Shown here one piece after another: positions 23,249 through 33,664 of a stretch of DNA of 64,000 nucleotides. The notes beneath the pieces were generated by a model. That model searched no databases. It had not been told where the DNA came from and worked only from the letters and a program-made list of their open reading frames with translations. Position 1 is the stretch's first letter; every line of letters begins with the position of its first letter. The DNA comes from Ornithodoros turicata (taxonomy: Eukaryota > Arthropoda > Arachnida > Ixodida > Argasidae), in the NCBI RefSeq assembly GCF_037126465.1, contig NW_026999320.1, positions 2,666,001 to 2,730,000 on the forward strand. Reading direction: 5' to 3'. The translations under genes and the position numbers were made by a program.

Positions 23249-23800
23249 TTAGCTTCATCTTAGACCGTCAGATCAGATCAAGTCTTCGATCATCTACAGC
23301 GATTCACTGAGTTCTCTTAAAGCCATCTGTACGATACAGAAACAGAAAAATCATCTTGTATTAAGGGCCCGATATCTTGCGACCAAGGTAATAAAAAAAG
23401 GTCTCTATTTAGGTTTTTGCTGGGTGCCCAGCCACGTTGGGATACTCGATAATGAACTCGCAGATGCAGCAGCTGCAGCTGTGCTCTCTTCTGAAGTGAG
23501 CCTTTTGGAGAGACCCTCTCAAGACCTTAGGTCAGTCTTGAGGAGGAAAATTAATGTAAAATGGCAACGAAAGTGGGCTACGCGAGAAAACAACAAGCTT
23601 TGGCTGTCAAAAAACACAATTTTGGGAAGCATACCGAGTTTTAAAAATCATCTCCATTCAATAGTTTTTAGTCGTTTACGCATTGGTCAAACACACCTCA
23701 CACATGTTCTTTTACTGCGCCGGGAGGAACCACCGGAATGCACGCACTGTGGGAGCAGCTGTCTGTGCTGCACATCGTAATCACGTGTCCTGCACATGAA
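23249..23800 (+). pseudogene. LINE ORF2, RNase H and C-terminus
   Basis: Resumes the Jockey ORF after the insertion. IIYSDSLSSLKAI and GFCWVPSHVGILDNELADAAA (about 23300-23480) are the catalytic-Asp and His-containing motifs of RNase H. The tail to about 23800 contains FSRLRIGQTHLTHVLLLRREEPPECTHCG, the usual C-terminal Cys motif region, which is then frameshifted. Confidence 0.88.
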
Positions 23801-24135
23801 CCTCATCGTCACTATCACTTTAAAGAGTTTTACAGATAGCAGTTGCCGCTTCACCCAGCCTTGTTGTTAGGTGATGAGCCCCTTTTACCCTTCATAAGAG
23901 TTTTTAACTATTTTAAAGATATTGGCTATTTAAATGCAATATAGTTTTACCCAGCTTTGCTCACGTATCGTGTTTTAATGTCTAAACCTTTCTAAAACGA
24001 TGAATTTAGTTTAATCTGCCTGCTTTTACATAGTCACCAACCACCCCCATTGTCTTTTCACCATAGCTTTGGTGCACTATGACCTTAGTTGTCCGTGCGC
24101 CATAAAAACCTGAATCATCATCATCATCATCATCA

Positions 24136-24150
24136 TCTCCTGACATAATG
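24136..24150 (+). repeat. Right target-site duplication of the Jockey-type LINE
   Basis: TCTCCTGACATAATG, identical to 13958-13972, directly after the TCA-repeat tail. Confidence 0.9.
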
Positions 24151-25075
24151 TGTACAGTAAATATGCTTGTTTATAATCACCCTGAACACATGTACCTCTT
24201 TCAAACAAGTAAAAGCATTCTGTTCTCCACGGGCTCGCAGAACTTGCAATGCATGTGTGACATCCCGCGAAAAATGCGAGAACATCTGGTTGCTCCACGA
24301 TCTACATTCAGTGATCACAACACTGTTATGAACATAAACGCTCCATAGAACGGCTTCAAACGATAGCAATTACTTTTCATGTGAAGACAACAATTGAAAG
24401 TCTCTTTGGAAAATCTGATTTTGGAAGACGCGAGACACGGCGCCACCACTTGAGTGCGCTCCGCGGATAGTGCGGGCAAAAAGGTCACACTGCGCCTACA
24501 GATCAAGACCGAATTCTGCGAATTCTGATTTTTCTTCTGTATATAGTCTGAGGGACTACCTACGACATTTAAAAATTCAGATACAGGCTTCCGAAATTCG
24601 TCATTTTTTCGGAGGTATGGTGCTACTTAAAGAGGTATCACATACGTTCCTAAAAGAGGAAAGTAGCAAGCTATATATAAATCGATAGCCCCATGAATGA
24701 CATATTGAAAGGCATAATGCTCAATCTTATGCGTTTAGTACATCGCCAACAAAGTTGCAGTGAATATGGTGCTTTTCGGCACTTTGAGTCAACTTTGATA
24801 CTTTTTTGCAGGCAAACACAAACCGACAGATCACTGCCAACGCAGGAGCCTATTGTGCCCTAAGTAGTCTAAAGCCATATCAAGAAATTAGTACAATGCG
24901 ACAAGAAATAGCCTGGTAGGGAAGGCTCAAACCTGCGCGCGACGACATCGTCTTATGAGAGGCAGTTTTTCCTCCTCTCCTATTTCCCGAACCACGCAGC
25001 GCAGATAATTACGAAAGCATTTATTTCTCCTAACTCACCGATGGCTTCAACATATATTTTGTTTTGTCGCGCTGA
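24151..25075 (-). repeat. Right arm of the ~0.93 kb inverted repeat
   Basis: Reverse-complement partner of 11893-12843. The LINE inserted essentially at its inner edge, so without the LINE the two arms are about 1.1 kb apart. Confidence 0.75.
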
Positions 25076-25289
25076 TGCATCTCTTTCCAGCGACAATCCA
25101 AAATCCGACAGCTCTGACTGCGCCTTCGGTGAGGTAACGTCCCTGATGTCTGACAACGTCTTCGTGGTAGTGTCGCGTTAGCAACGAGCCTATATGATGG
25201 CTACTTGGAACGATGAGAGGGTGCTTCTCCTCCTCGTCGAGTTCTTTTGAATTTTATAGGCGGCCTCAGCATGTCGCCATTGCCGACGA

Positions 25290-26395
25290 CGGGGTCTATA
25301 GTTTTGACGGAGAGCAGTTGGACGGAGCACCCTTGCGGTGTCCGTCAGTACGAAGGCTCAAGAAGACGTCTGCGAATGCTTCACAGAGTGAACAGAGTGA
25401 AGTATGTCCTTCTTTGCTGCCTCGAATTCGTCTACGGTCCCTAGCTTGCTGCAGTAGTGCCAACCGCAGCAGGCATCCTGAGGGTCGTGAAAGGAGCGTG
25501 TGATGTGTATCAGGTTCGCTATGGCGTGTACGAGAGAGGTCCACGAGGAGAACCGTTCGAAGTGATGAGCTCCCAGCCACTGCTTTTCTATGTGTCTCGC
25601 GGAGACTGTCACTAGCGGCTCGACGTCTGACTCATCATCCGGTTCGAGTAACGGGAAGGAAGTCTTTCTCGAGTTCATGCATTCCCCTGTCTTTGGAGGA
25701 ATTTTGGTCCTGTCAGCCAAGTCATACGGCCGAGCGCGCTCACACCCACAGGTCCAGTGGCGTGATCCACTGGATTTCGATCCACTGGGACGTAGTTCCA
25801 CTGCTCCGGATTCGTGCTCCTTCGAGTGCGGTGAACCCGATTGTTCACGTAGACGTAAAACCGCCTTGACTCATTGAAGATATATCCCAGGAAGACCTTT
25901 GCGCTAGTGTAGAACCTGGCATCATCGATCGTTGTATCAGTTTCGCCTAGGATTAGCTCTCCGATTTCGACAGCGAGCACTGCGACCAAGTTCTTGGTCA
26001 CCTGTGGCCCCGAGAGCAAAGCGTCGTTCAGCGATACCCCAGGGCACTTCGCGCTTGAGTCAAACAGTACTTGGATTGGATTGTGTTTCCGTGGGGGGAA
26101 AACGCCGAAGCCTGGAAGCTGCCAGCACGGACTGGATTCACTTCGTGGCAGGGGCAGACTATGCGTGATCCTTCTCCATCAGGTCTTGCATGAACGCTTT
26201 CAAAAGAAGCTGAAGCTTCCTTGACAAGGACGTGGTTGGGGGACGGCGTGAACCAGAAAGGCCGTCCGTTTTCCAGCATGGCAGTAGTGAATGCATGGAC
26301 CTTCTAACGCGTGCGCAGCTTGTCCACGCGAACGTCATCGTTTCATGTCGCGAATTCTGTCGTGACGTCTTGAACAGCAAAAAAGACACCTCATA
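25290..26395 (-). pseudogene. BEL/Pao pol fragment
   Basis: Minus-strand pieces match BEL/Pao polyproteins in the expected order from high to low coordinates. There is a decayed reverse-transcriptase start (frames at 26389-26028). Then LLSGPQVTKNLVAVL, and a region reading KVFLGYIFNESRRFYVYVNN, RSTNPEQWNYVPVDRNPVDH and TWLTGPKFLQR (26019-25675), which is the RNase H region. Then VEPLVTVSARHIEKQWLG and FERFSSWTSLVHAIANLIHI (25650-25480). Frameshifts and stops occur throughout. No LTRs were found, so this is a truncated copy. It ends only about 60 bp before exon C of the GMC gene. Confidence 0.85.
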
Positions 26396-26457
26396 AATAT
26401 CCTAACTTGTGCAAATCAATGAATTCGTTACTAAAGCTCCCCTTCTACTGCTTTCAG

Positions 26458-26582
26458 GTCACTCGTTCATGCAGTTTAATTTGGACAATGGAGAGCGTTA
26501 CAGCTCAAGCAGAGCGTTTATTCGCCCTGTCGTACAGTCCCGAAAAAACCTGCACATCACTCTTCGAAGTACGGCGACTAAG
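26458..26582 (+). CDS. GMC oxidoreductase exon C
   Basis: 125-bp exon after CTACTGCTTTCAG and before GTAAGC. It enters in phase 1, completing the Gly of the preceding ATQTG motif, and leaves in phase 0. It encodes NGERYSSSRAFIRPV and KNLHITLRSTATK, matching the family's conserved stretch where substrate-loop residues are followed by RKNLH. It is a small island about 24 kb from exon B and 11 kb from exon D. Confidence 0.92.
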
Positions 26583-27023
26583 GTAAGCATTATAGGCTCG
26601 GCACCGGGCATATTTCCATGGTCACTCCTGCAGATGGTGGCTACCTGAATGGTGCTGTCGTGTTAAGGCGACATCAAACAGTCGTTGTCGATACCAAACA
26701 GTCCACGTATCATTTCGTGATCCTCTTGCGTAGATTTATTTTTTATATGTTTGCATCAAGACAGACGCAGATTGGTGTGAGCTAGATGCATCCCGGAGAA
26801 TTCTTGTTGGATTTTTCATGTACACCCGCGATACTCAGGGCATCTGGGGTGAGAAGAGAGTTGTGGCGACCTGTGCAAAACGACGACGACACCTTGCTAC
26901 TGTCGCCGGCCATAGCACAAGCCATTCAGTTCTATCGGCGCACTCCCGGAGCGAGGCCAGGGCTTGAGAAGCCCCCTCCCCCCAGCACATTCCTGAAGCA
27001 CACTGCTCTTGGATGCGGTCGAC
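26583..27023. other. Intron sequence, no recognised feature
   Basis: Nothing recognised. A frame at 26786-27064 looks like chance. Confidence 0.4.
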
Positions 27024-27482
27024 CAAGGGTGCTAGACTCGTCAACGCTTAACTTAGTTCAATAAACTTAGTTCGTCGCGCGGTTCAAATTCCCCACTTTC
27101 AAAATAAATGTTTCCCTTTCACGGCCACTGAAGTTGGATATGGGTCAATGCTGGTCAAAACCAGTGTGTCGGTCCGTGGATTAATTCAGCCTACCTGTGG
27201 GTTCTTTAAAATGTGTCGAAATCTCAACACACTGCACATCGCATTTAACGTGCCTCGTAGAAAACGTACTGTCTGAGCAACTTGTACGCTGCAGGAGTCA
27301 CCGAAGCCGATCAAAACGAAAGGAAGCAAACAAACGAAACACACACACGACAAACATGTTACGCTGACTCGGCAGATGTCACAGTTCAACTAAGGAAACG
27401 CTCCTCATCCTCACTGAAACTGAATCAAAGTGTTTCGGCGTCGTAGCATAAGCTTGTCGAGGGCACGTACGATATATACGTA

Positions 27483-27484
27483 CG

Positions 27485-27516
<32 letters not shown>

Positions 27517-27860
27517 TGGGACTTATAAACAATATATATATATATATATATATATAGTTGAAATAAATGGGAGACAGAAGACGAAAGTAGGGGAAGTAAC
27601 AAAAAAGGGGTTTATTAAAACTTGAAAATCATAAAAGTTAGGAAGGATGTCTACGTTACGGCGGAAGCTCCGCCTTCTTCGGGACAAAAGAGCTAAATGT
27701 CCCGAAGAAGGCGGAGCTTCCGCCGTAACGTAGACATCCTCCCTAACTTTTATGATTTTTAAGTTTTAATAAACCCCTTTTTTGTTACTTCCCCTACTTT
27801 CGTCTTCTGTCTCGCATTTATTTCAACTATAATTACGTAGTCGTCCGATCCAACTTTTCA

Positions 27861-27902
<42 letters not shown>

Positions 27903-28063
27903 AGGGGGGAAAAGCCATTAAAAATAAGTAAATGATGCTAGACGTGTTTGAAATTCAAACTGACGAGCCGACGAGCCGCGGCGAGCCGACGAGCCGACGG
28001 CCGACGAGCCGCAAACACGGCGAAACACGTGTCCTCTGGTGCTGTCGCATCGTTCAATGAGTA

Positions 28064-28101
<38 letters not shown>

Positions 28102-28165
28102 CACATGTCCTCTGTTGCTGTCGCATCGTTCCATGAGTATCTATATATATACGATATATAAATGT
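27483..28165. repeat. TA microsatellites, GACGAGCC minisatellite and a tandem duplication
   Basis: Long TA runs lie at about 27483-27514, 27533-27556, 27863-27899, 28066-28099 and 28140-28160. A short tandem of GACGAGCC units lies at 27961-28012. A ~50-bp unit (GTCCTCTG.TGCTGTCGCATC...ATGAGTATC) occurs twice, at about 28029 and 28107, each followed by a TA run. Confidence 0.85.
27553..27831. mobile_element. 279-bp near-perfect palindrome inside a TA repeat
   Basis: Arms 27553-27685 and 27699-27831 (133 bp each) differ at about three positions, with a 13-bp loop. The centre reads GGCGGAAGCTCCGCC. Flanked by TA microsatellite on the left. Probably a hairpin-type MITE that targets TA. Confidence 0.85.
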
Positions 28166-28171
28166 TTGTAA

Positions 28172-28260
28172 CTCAAACGTCGCCATGCCAGTACTCGACA
28201 GCTGTTTCGGCCTTCTTGGGCCTCATCAACAGTACGCAGGCAGGCAACGTTTGAGTGGAC
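28172..28260 (-). ncRNA. Hammerhead-ribozyme-like motif (degenerate)
   Basis: On the minus strand: TTGATGAG, then a GGCC(CAAGAA)GGCC stem, then GAAACAGCTGTC with a potential cleavage site after GTC (28197). Outside it a long imperfect helix pairs CTCAAACGT.GCC (upstream) with GGC.ACGTTTGAG (downstream), like a stem I. Hammerhead cores need CUGAUGA; here the first base is T instead of C and the adjoining pair mismatches, so activity is doubtful. Penelope-like elements are known to carry hammerheads, and a Penelope-like fragment lies at 41.7 kb. Confidence 0.55.
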
Positions 28261-28771
28261 GGCGTCAGAAGGTCACGTAACACGTGATTCCTCCCGTCAG
28301 GGTGAGATAACTCACCCACTGAAAGCCCAGTGCAAAGCCAGTGAATTATATACGATATATACCATATATATATATATTCTAATGAAACGCACATCCGCAT
28401 ATACATGTATGTATTCGGATCAGTGAACACAACGATTCGCTTCATGTTCAGGTCACCAACAAAACTGTTTTATTCGTATTATGTTTGGCTATGTATGCGT
28501 TCCTTTCTCTTTCAGAACGAAAACAACAAAACTAATCTAAACTTGAGCACATACAACACAAAACTGCCCTCAGTGCGAGGACACCACCAGTTTCTGGCAA
28601 AACGCAGGAAAAATCACGTGTCGGTCGGAAAAGCTCCGACAAACTATACATAGAAAAACTATTTTCTTTGTGCATGTCTCGGTGGAAAACCTTATTTTTG
28701 TACAGCAAGGAGGCCACACGATAACGAGGGAACATCTTACGTGGCGAAAACAACAATATTGCGTGCAGTGC

Positions 28772-29487
28772 ACGCGTGCATTCCAGTGTTTATGTCAGGT
28801 AACAAAGGTGACCCCAGAAACTATATGCCTATTTCTCTAACCTGTTTGCCGTGCAAGTTCCTGGAACATATTATAGTGTCACACTTAACTTCCTTTCTCG
28901 AGGAGAACAACTTTTTCCTTTCCTCTACATCATGGGTTTGGGCGTGGTTATTCTTGTGAAACTCAGTTGGCTGGACTGACCCATGACATTTTTAGTTTTC
29001 TTGACCAGGGTTGCCATGTGGACGCTGTCTTTTTGGATTTTGCGAAGGCTTCTGATCGGGTGCCCCACGTCCGTCTATTTGCAAAATTATCTAAACTCGA
29101 TATCGACCCCTTCGTTCTCTCATGGATTCAGAATTTCTTAGGCGGCAGGTCACAGTTTGTGACAGCCAACGAGACAGCGTCTTCTGTGGCACCTGTAACC
29201 TCAGGAATCCCACAGGGTTCGGTGATAGGCCCTCTTTTATTTCTCATTTTCATTAATGACATCTGTAACGGCTTAACTTCTTCTGTCCGTCTTTTCGCGG
29301 ACGACTGCGTCATCTACCGTAAAGTATATTCCACCCTTGACCCAGGTGGAAATACTTCCGCTTTGGACTGTGAAACACTCCAAGAGGACATTGTACGTAT
29401 ATCATCTTGGTGCTTGACATGCTTACTGCCTGTCAATACTCATAAATGTAAAGTTCTGTCCTTCTCACGGTCCTTTCCTCCCAGGCA
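28772..29487 (+). pseudogene. CR1/Jockey-like LINE reverse-transcriptase fragment
   Basis: Starts in the fingers: PVFMSGNKGDPRNYMPISLTC and KFLEHIIVSHL. After a frameshift near 28950 it continues through VDAVFLDFAKASDRVPH (first catalytic Asp), GIPQGSVIGPLLFLIFINDI and VRLFADDCVIYR (catalytic FADD at about 29293-29304), to HKCKVLSFSRSFPPR. It then loses similarity at about 29487. No endonuclease, so 5'-truncated, and cut at the 3' side as well. Confidence 0.87.
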
Positions 29488-32400
29488 GCACAGCGCGACG
29501 ACCCAACGTCGTTGCGCCGGCGGCGATCGACCCGACCATGGTCCGGCATACGGGTTGCTTCACGGGGATGTTAATGGTCCTTTATCGGCAGCCTGTACCG
29601 TACCCCAACGATTTCCCGAGGTGCAGCCAATGCACACTTCCGGGTACCTCCTACCCCCAAACAAGAGTTAGTTTGTGCGATTTTTTAAAACAAAATCAAT
29701 ATGTCACTGTAGAAAATTCTTTATTGCATCATAGTCACAAGGTACATGGGTTCTTTATGGCATCACTTCACCAGCAATGAAAAAAATGAGTGTTACATTG
29801 AAAGTATACAATCACCAGTCCCGCATATGTACTATTTACTTCACAAATATTCACTTAACAGAGGTTATATGGAACAGAGCTAGAAGTTGGGACTCGTTGC
29901 CAGTTAAGTTAGACTGTTGAAAGATAGAAGTTACTGAAAAGGTTAGCCAGAACATAATTGTAGGCCGGTTCCACGTTAGCTCAGACAGGATTTTCATTAT
30001 TTTTATATATATTTAGAAGCTCATCGTACATGATGATCAACATTGATAAAATTAATACTTTCCGTGCAAAAAATCGAGAAATCGGGCCCTGAATTCGATT
30101 GTTGCAATTTCGCCGTGTTTGTATTGTATACATGCTGAGTTTCAATAGATAGAGTAGTGAAATCTTTTTTATGCTTCACTATGCCTACCTACCAGCAGTC
30201 CGAGCGCAAATTTTGGCGCACAGGTGCAACACTGTGCTGTATAAAAAGCGGCGAACATGCCCTGTCGCGCAGTTTTGTTCCAGCTTCGACGCTTCTTGCT
30301 CTGGCTGTAGATATCTCCGACAGGTTCGTACGCAGTAGGGCCGCGTTTTAAAGCGCTAATCACCGGTATACGCCTTTGGAGAATAATTTTTGCATTAGAT
30401 GAAAGGCCTATGAAAGGCGTTAGATGAAAGGCATCGGGCTATGTCCTTGCAAAATATATACGAAATCAAGTGCGACACTTTTGAGAAATACGCGCGCAAA
30501 ATCCATGTTTTTTCGAAATACGCCTAAACATTTGCCTATTTGAGCACATGCCGCTAGGAAGTATATGCAGGATAGATATATCAGATGAAAGATCATTAAA
30601 AGCTGAGTGAACTGATGCCAAGTATGGCAATCAGGGACATCTATAGCCAGAGATATCACGCGTCGAAATTGGGACCAAACTGCGCGAGAGGGTATGTGCA
30701 CCAGTTTTTATAGCACACAGCGTTGCACCTGCGCGCTAAAATTTGCTCTCTGACAGCTGGCCTGTAGGCATAATAAAGCATGAAAAAGTTCACAACAATA
30801 TCTTCTAACACCCGGGAGATATAAGCGTACAAACACGGCCGAATTCAGGACCGGATTTTCTCGATTTTTTTTTTTTTTTTGCACGAAAGCTACTCGGCAA
30901 AAATGATTCATTTTTCCGCTGTTGATCATAATACACGATGAGCTTATAAATATAAAAAATACTGAAAACCCAGGAGGTCGCTCACCTCCCTGCCTGAACT
31001 CACGTGAAACCGGCCCGTAACTAAATTTCAAACCCACTTACACGTAATAAAACGTAATGAAAATTGACGTGAAGTTCCTAAGCTACTTTAGAAATGTATC
31101 AAGTTACCTTCAGGGTATTTGCTACTCAATATTTATACTTTTTAGTTCTTGACCAGTCTATATGGTTAATTGCGATCTTCCTGTCACAATGGACGATTGA
31201 AGACGTTTCAAAATAGTCTTGAGATACAAAAACAGTATCAATATCTGCTACGACAAAAGATGCCTACATTTATAGGCTTCTTTAGGGAGGGATTTGATGA
31301 TTTTGATATCGTAATAAGGTACGTGAAAGGAGCACAAAGCGCACATATCGTATAACCGTGCCAAGTTTTAACCCTGCTACTCAATGCCCTCTAACATTAT
31401 CAATATACTGCTTATCGTTAAGATGCGCGGTACCTCAGCTTCCTAATGCTCGGCTAAAACATAATTTGTAACATTCACCATGTAACAACGGGAGTTAGAC
31501 GCGCAGTGCACGTGTCATCTTTCATCTCAAGTCATGGGGGGAGGACTCAGCCTGCGATGTTTGTAGACCAGAATCGAGCAAAAGGAAATGGGAACTTTCT
31601 TCAAGTTACTTTGACAACCCCCCACCCCACCCCAAAAACAAAAGAAAAAGGGAAAGGAACGAAGTCCTCAAGAAGTTTCTGGAGCTCAAAAGCAAAGAGC
31701 TATGCAAAAAGTTACTGAAACTCGCTAAGCCGAGTAGCCTGGTTGCAGTACCGAGTTACCCCCAACAACATGGAACACGTGAACAACTTGAAAACCCGTA
31801 CTACATGCGTCATGATCGTTCTATACCCTCTTGAAGAAAAAAAGAAGAAAATATATGCGCACCTTTGCTAATACGAGGGCAACAAACATACAATTTGAGA
31901 ACCACAATCTAAGAAAAAAGGGTGTGATAAGATAGTAACTTCCTTAGCTACCTCCTAGGTCAACATAGCGTCTGATAAAGGGTGTAAAAGGGTGGTAAAA
32001 GAAATTATCATCCATCCAAATTGCGACAAAAAGGCGTACGCTTCCCTCGCTCACAGAATCAGGAGCGGTAGATCTATCATTCGTAGGTAGCAGGTAAAAC
32101 TTTGCAAACTTTTAGGCACAACATATGCGGCAACTATTACCTCCTAAAAGGTGTAATTGCTCCACCTTTTTTTTCTGAGAGTGCAGTATGGCGCATGTGT
32201 GACTCGTACCTTTGTCTTTAGGATACTGTGAGAAATATTAACGTATCAAGATGATGCCTTTTCTTATACATTGGCTTTCTTGCTATGAGGGCCTCTTATT
32301 ATGGATACCCGAAGTCCTTTTAGAAGAAAAACAACACAGCATACCAGATTGTATTCCCTTCAAGCAACATCACAGCGCGATAGACTCATAGTGTTGTAAC

Positions 32401-32747
32401 CGAAGTGCGAAATGCGGGGTGGATTCTGAAAGTGGAAGATAGCTTGAGGTCAGGGTTACACTGAGAAAAGTACACCACAAGACGCACACGTTATTGAATA
32501 CAGACCAAATAGCAAAACGTACAGTTTTCAGCATGTAATGACGAGATCCGCTAGAAACCTCTTGACCATCATCACTGGCTCTGAGGCAGAGATCTGGTGG
32601 TAGGCACTTCTGTGATACCTTCATCAAGGCATAGGCAGGCTTTAAGCTCTGGTAGTGGTCCAGCATGACATCCTGAATGAAAAATCAGGATAGCTTTCAT
32701 TCACTCACAATTTCAAACAAATTGACATATCATATGCGCCGATCATA
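29488..32747. other. Long intron stretch without a recognised gene
   Basis: I see no domain. There are low-complexity runs (poly-T near 30866-30881, C-rich near 31618-31635) and no clear terminal repeats. A 29490-29670 GC-richer piece with a short frame differs in composition from its surroundings. Confidence 0.4.
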
Positions 32748-33332
32748 TTACACAAACGGATTAAAGCGGAATAATTTATTCACTTCAGAAGTTCTTTTTT
32801 TTTTATATTTAGAATGAGTACAAAAACGAACCGTGAGCTGAAGTCCAGTATTCCAGTTTTGTAGGCACGCAGGAGGTGGAAAGCACAGCTGCAGCACGCA
32901 GTCGTTCTGAGAAATGGTTATATTTCGTTTGATGTCAAATACACACTGCATACGATTCCACACTTTACTCAACCACATGTTCACGGAAACGTAGTCCATT
33001 ATCCTAAAAGCAACGCATAAACCACAATGGATCACTGAAATCAAAACTATGCGATGCTGCGATGCCAAGTTTCGAGAGAATCCCTCTAGAACGGTGTCAC
33101 TTATGTTGAAAAGCATCCATGAGTAACGTTTATCAATGCGAGGAATACCACAAGAAGAAATAGCACTTACCCATCGATAATTCTGCTTAAAAATGTCGGA
33201 ATTCCTCGAAAGTTTCGGGAGCACGGCCGGATACGTTCGTTTCTCGCAGCGAGGGCGACGAGGAGTGCGACAGTGCACACACGCATGGACGATCGAGGAA
33301 CTTAATTGGCCAGATTCGAAACTGTCAGTCAC
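32748..33332 (-). other. 194-codon minus-strand frame, unidentified
   Basis: The longest frame not explained by a transposon. It starts MTDSFESGQLSSSIVHACVHC, contains several Cys and aromatic residues, and ends in a low-complexity KYKKKRTSE stretch. I recognise no family. It may be chance; an exon of an antisense gene cannot be excluded. Confidence 0.15.
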
Positions 33333-33383
33333 GTGATTGCAACACTCGGCGCCTCACAATCTGGGAAGAGAAATCCGTTGCTG

Positions 33384-33590
33384 CACCCCGGTCATGTGAC
33401 TGATTATCGTGAAGTGATCAGATCAGCATCGGGAGCAATCCTATATTTTGGTCACATGACCAAGATCAGTCCAGACCCGGAAATGATCAGAGCGGCATCG
33501 GGGAGCGATCCTATATTATTGTTTACATGACCAGAAGGAGACCAGAGCAGGAAATCATCAAGGCACCGTCGGGGGACTACCTTATCTTCT
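33384..33590 (+). repeat. Three diverged tandem units of about 70 bp
   Basis: Units begin near 33386, 33455 and 33522 with TCA(T/C)(G)TGAC or TTTACATGACC and share GAxATGATCAGAxCxGCATCGGGGAGC.ATCCTATATT-like cores. In two frames they encode a repeated peptide: GHVTDYREVIRSASG, GHMTKISPDPEMIRAASG, MTRRRPEQEIIKAPSG. They sit directly upstream of a LINE fragment. Confidence 0.6.
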
Positions 33591-33664
33591 CTTGCGCTCT
33601 ACCTCCTCAGTTCCCACACCGCTGGGAACCAGTCGGGCACTATCGCCCGTTCAGGAGCCGAAGC

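Larger units (their letters stand above)
13973..24135 (+). mobile_element. Jockey-type LINE, complete ends, with two nested insertions
   Basis: A GC-rich 5' UTR starts CCCCGCAGGGGGCACCGG. It is followed by ORF1 with zinc knuckles, ORF2 with endonuclease, reverse transcriptase and RNase H, and a 3' end of repeated TCA triplets (24116-24135). Exact 15-bp duplications flank it. After removing the insertions 16468-19020 and 21022-23248 the element is about 5.4 kb, normal for Jockey elements. Both ORFs are broken by frameshifts and small deletions, so it is inactive. It lies in the same orientation as the GMC gene, inside its third visible intron-exon interval (2532-26457). Confidence 0.92.
27024..28771 (+). 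repeat. Dispersed repeat, copy 1 (shared with 49.99-51.59 kb)
   Basis: Both copies start GGGTGCTAGACTCGTCAA and share, in the same orientation, blocks such as GTTTCCCTTTC, AAACAAACGAAA...GTTACGCTGACT, TATTCGG.ATCAGTGAACACAAC, TTTTTGTACAGCAAG and the end GTGC.GTGCAG/GTGCGCAGTG. This copy is expanded by microsatellites and a palindrome (below). It ends where a LINE fragment begins. The second copy continues into a Harbinger-like frame, which suggests the family is a PIF/Harbinger relative. Confidence 0.6.

Noticed and set aside
21016..23256. GCTT or TT as target duplication of the TIR element
   Set aside because: Flanks GCGCTT and TTAGCTT only partly agree and would need an offset from the TIR ends.
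25213..25503. Serine-rich plus-strand frame as a gene
   Set aside because: It is the antisense shadow of the BEL/Pao pol remnant.
27553..27831. Second hammerhead in the palindrome arms
   Set aside because: GGCGGA/TCCGCC stem is present but the core reads CCGAAGA and GTAA, with no third stem; cannot be supported.
27961..28012. GACGAGCC repeats as a CRISPR-like array
   Set aside because: Units are contiguous without unique spacers in a eukaryotic intron; a minisatellite explains them.
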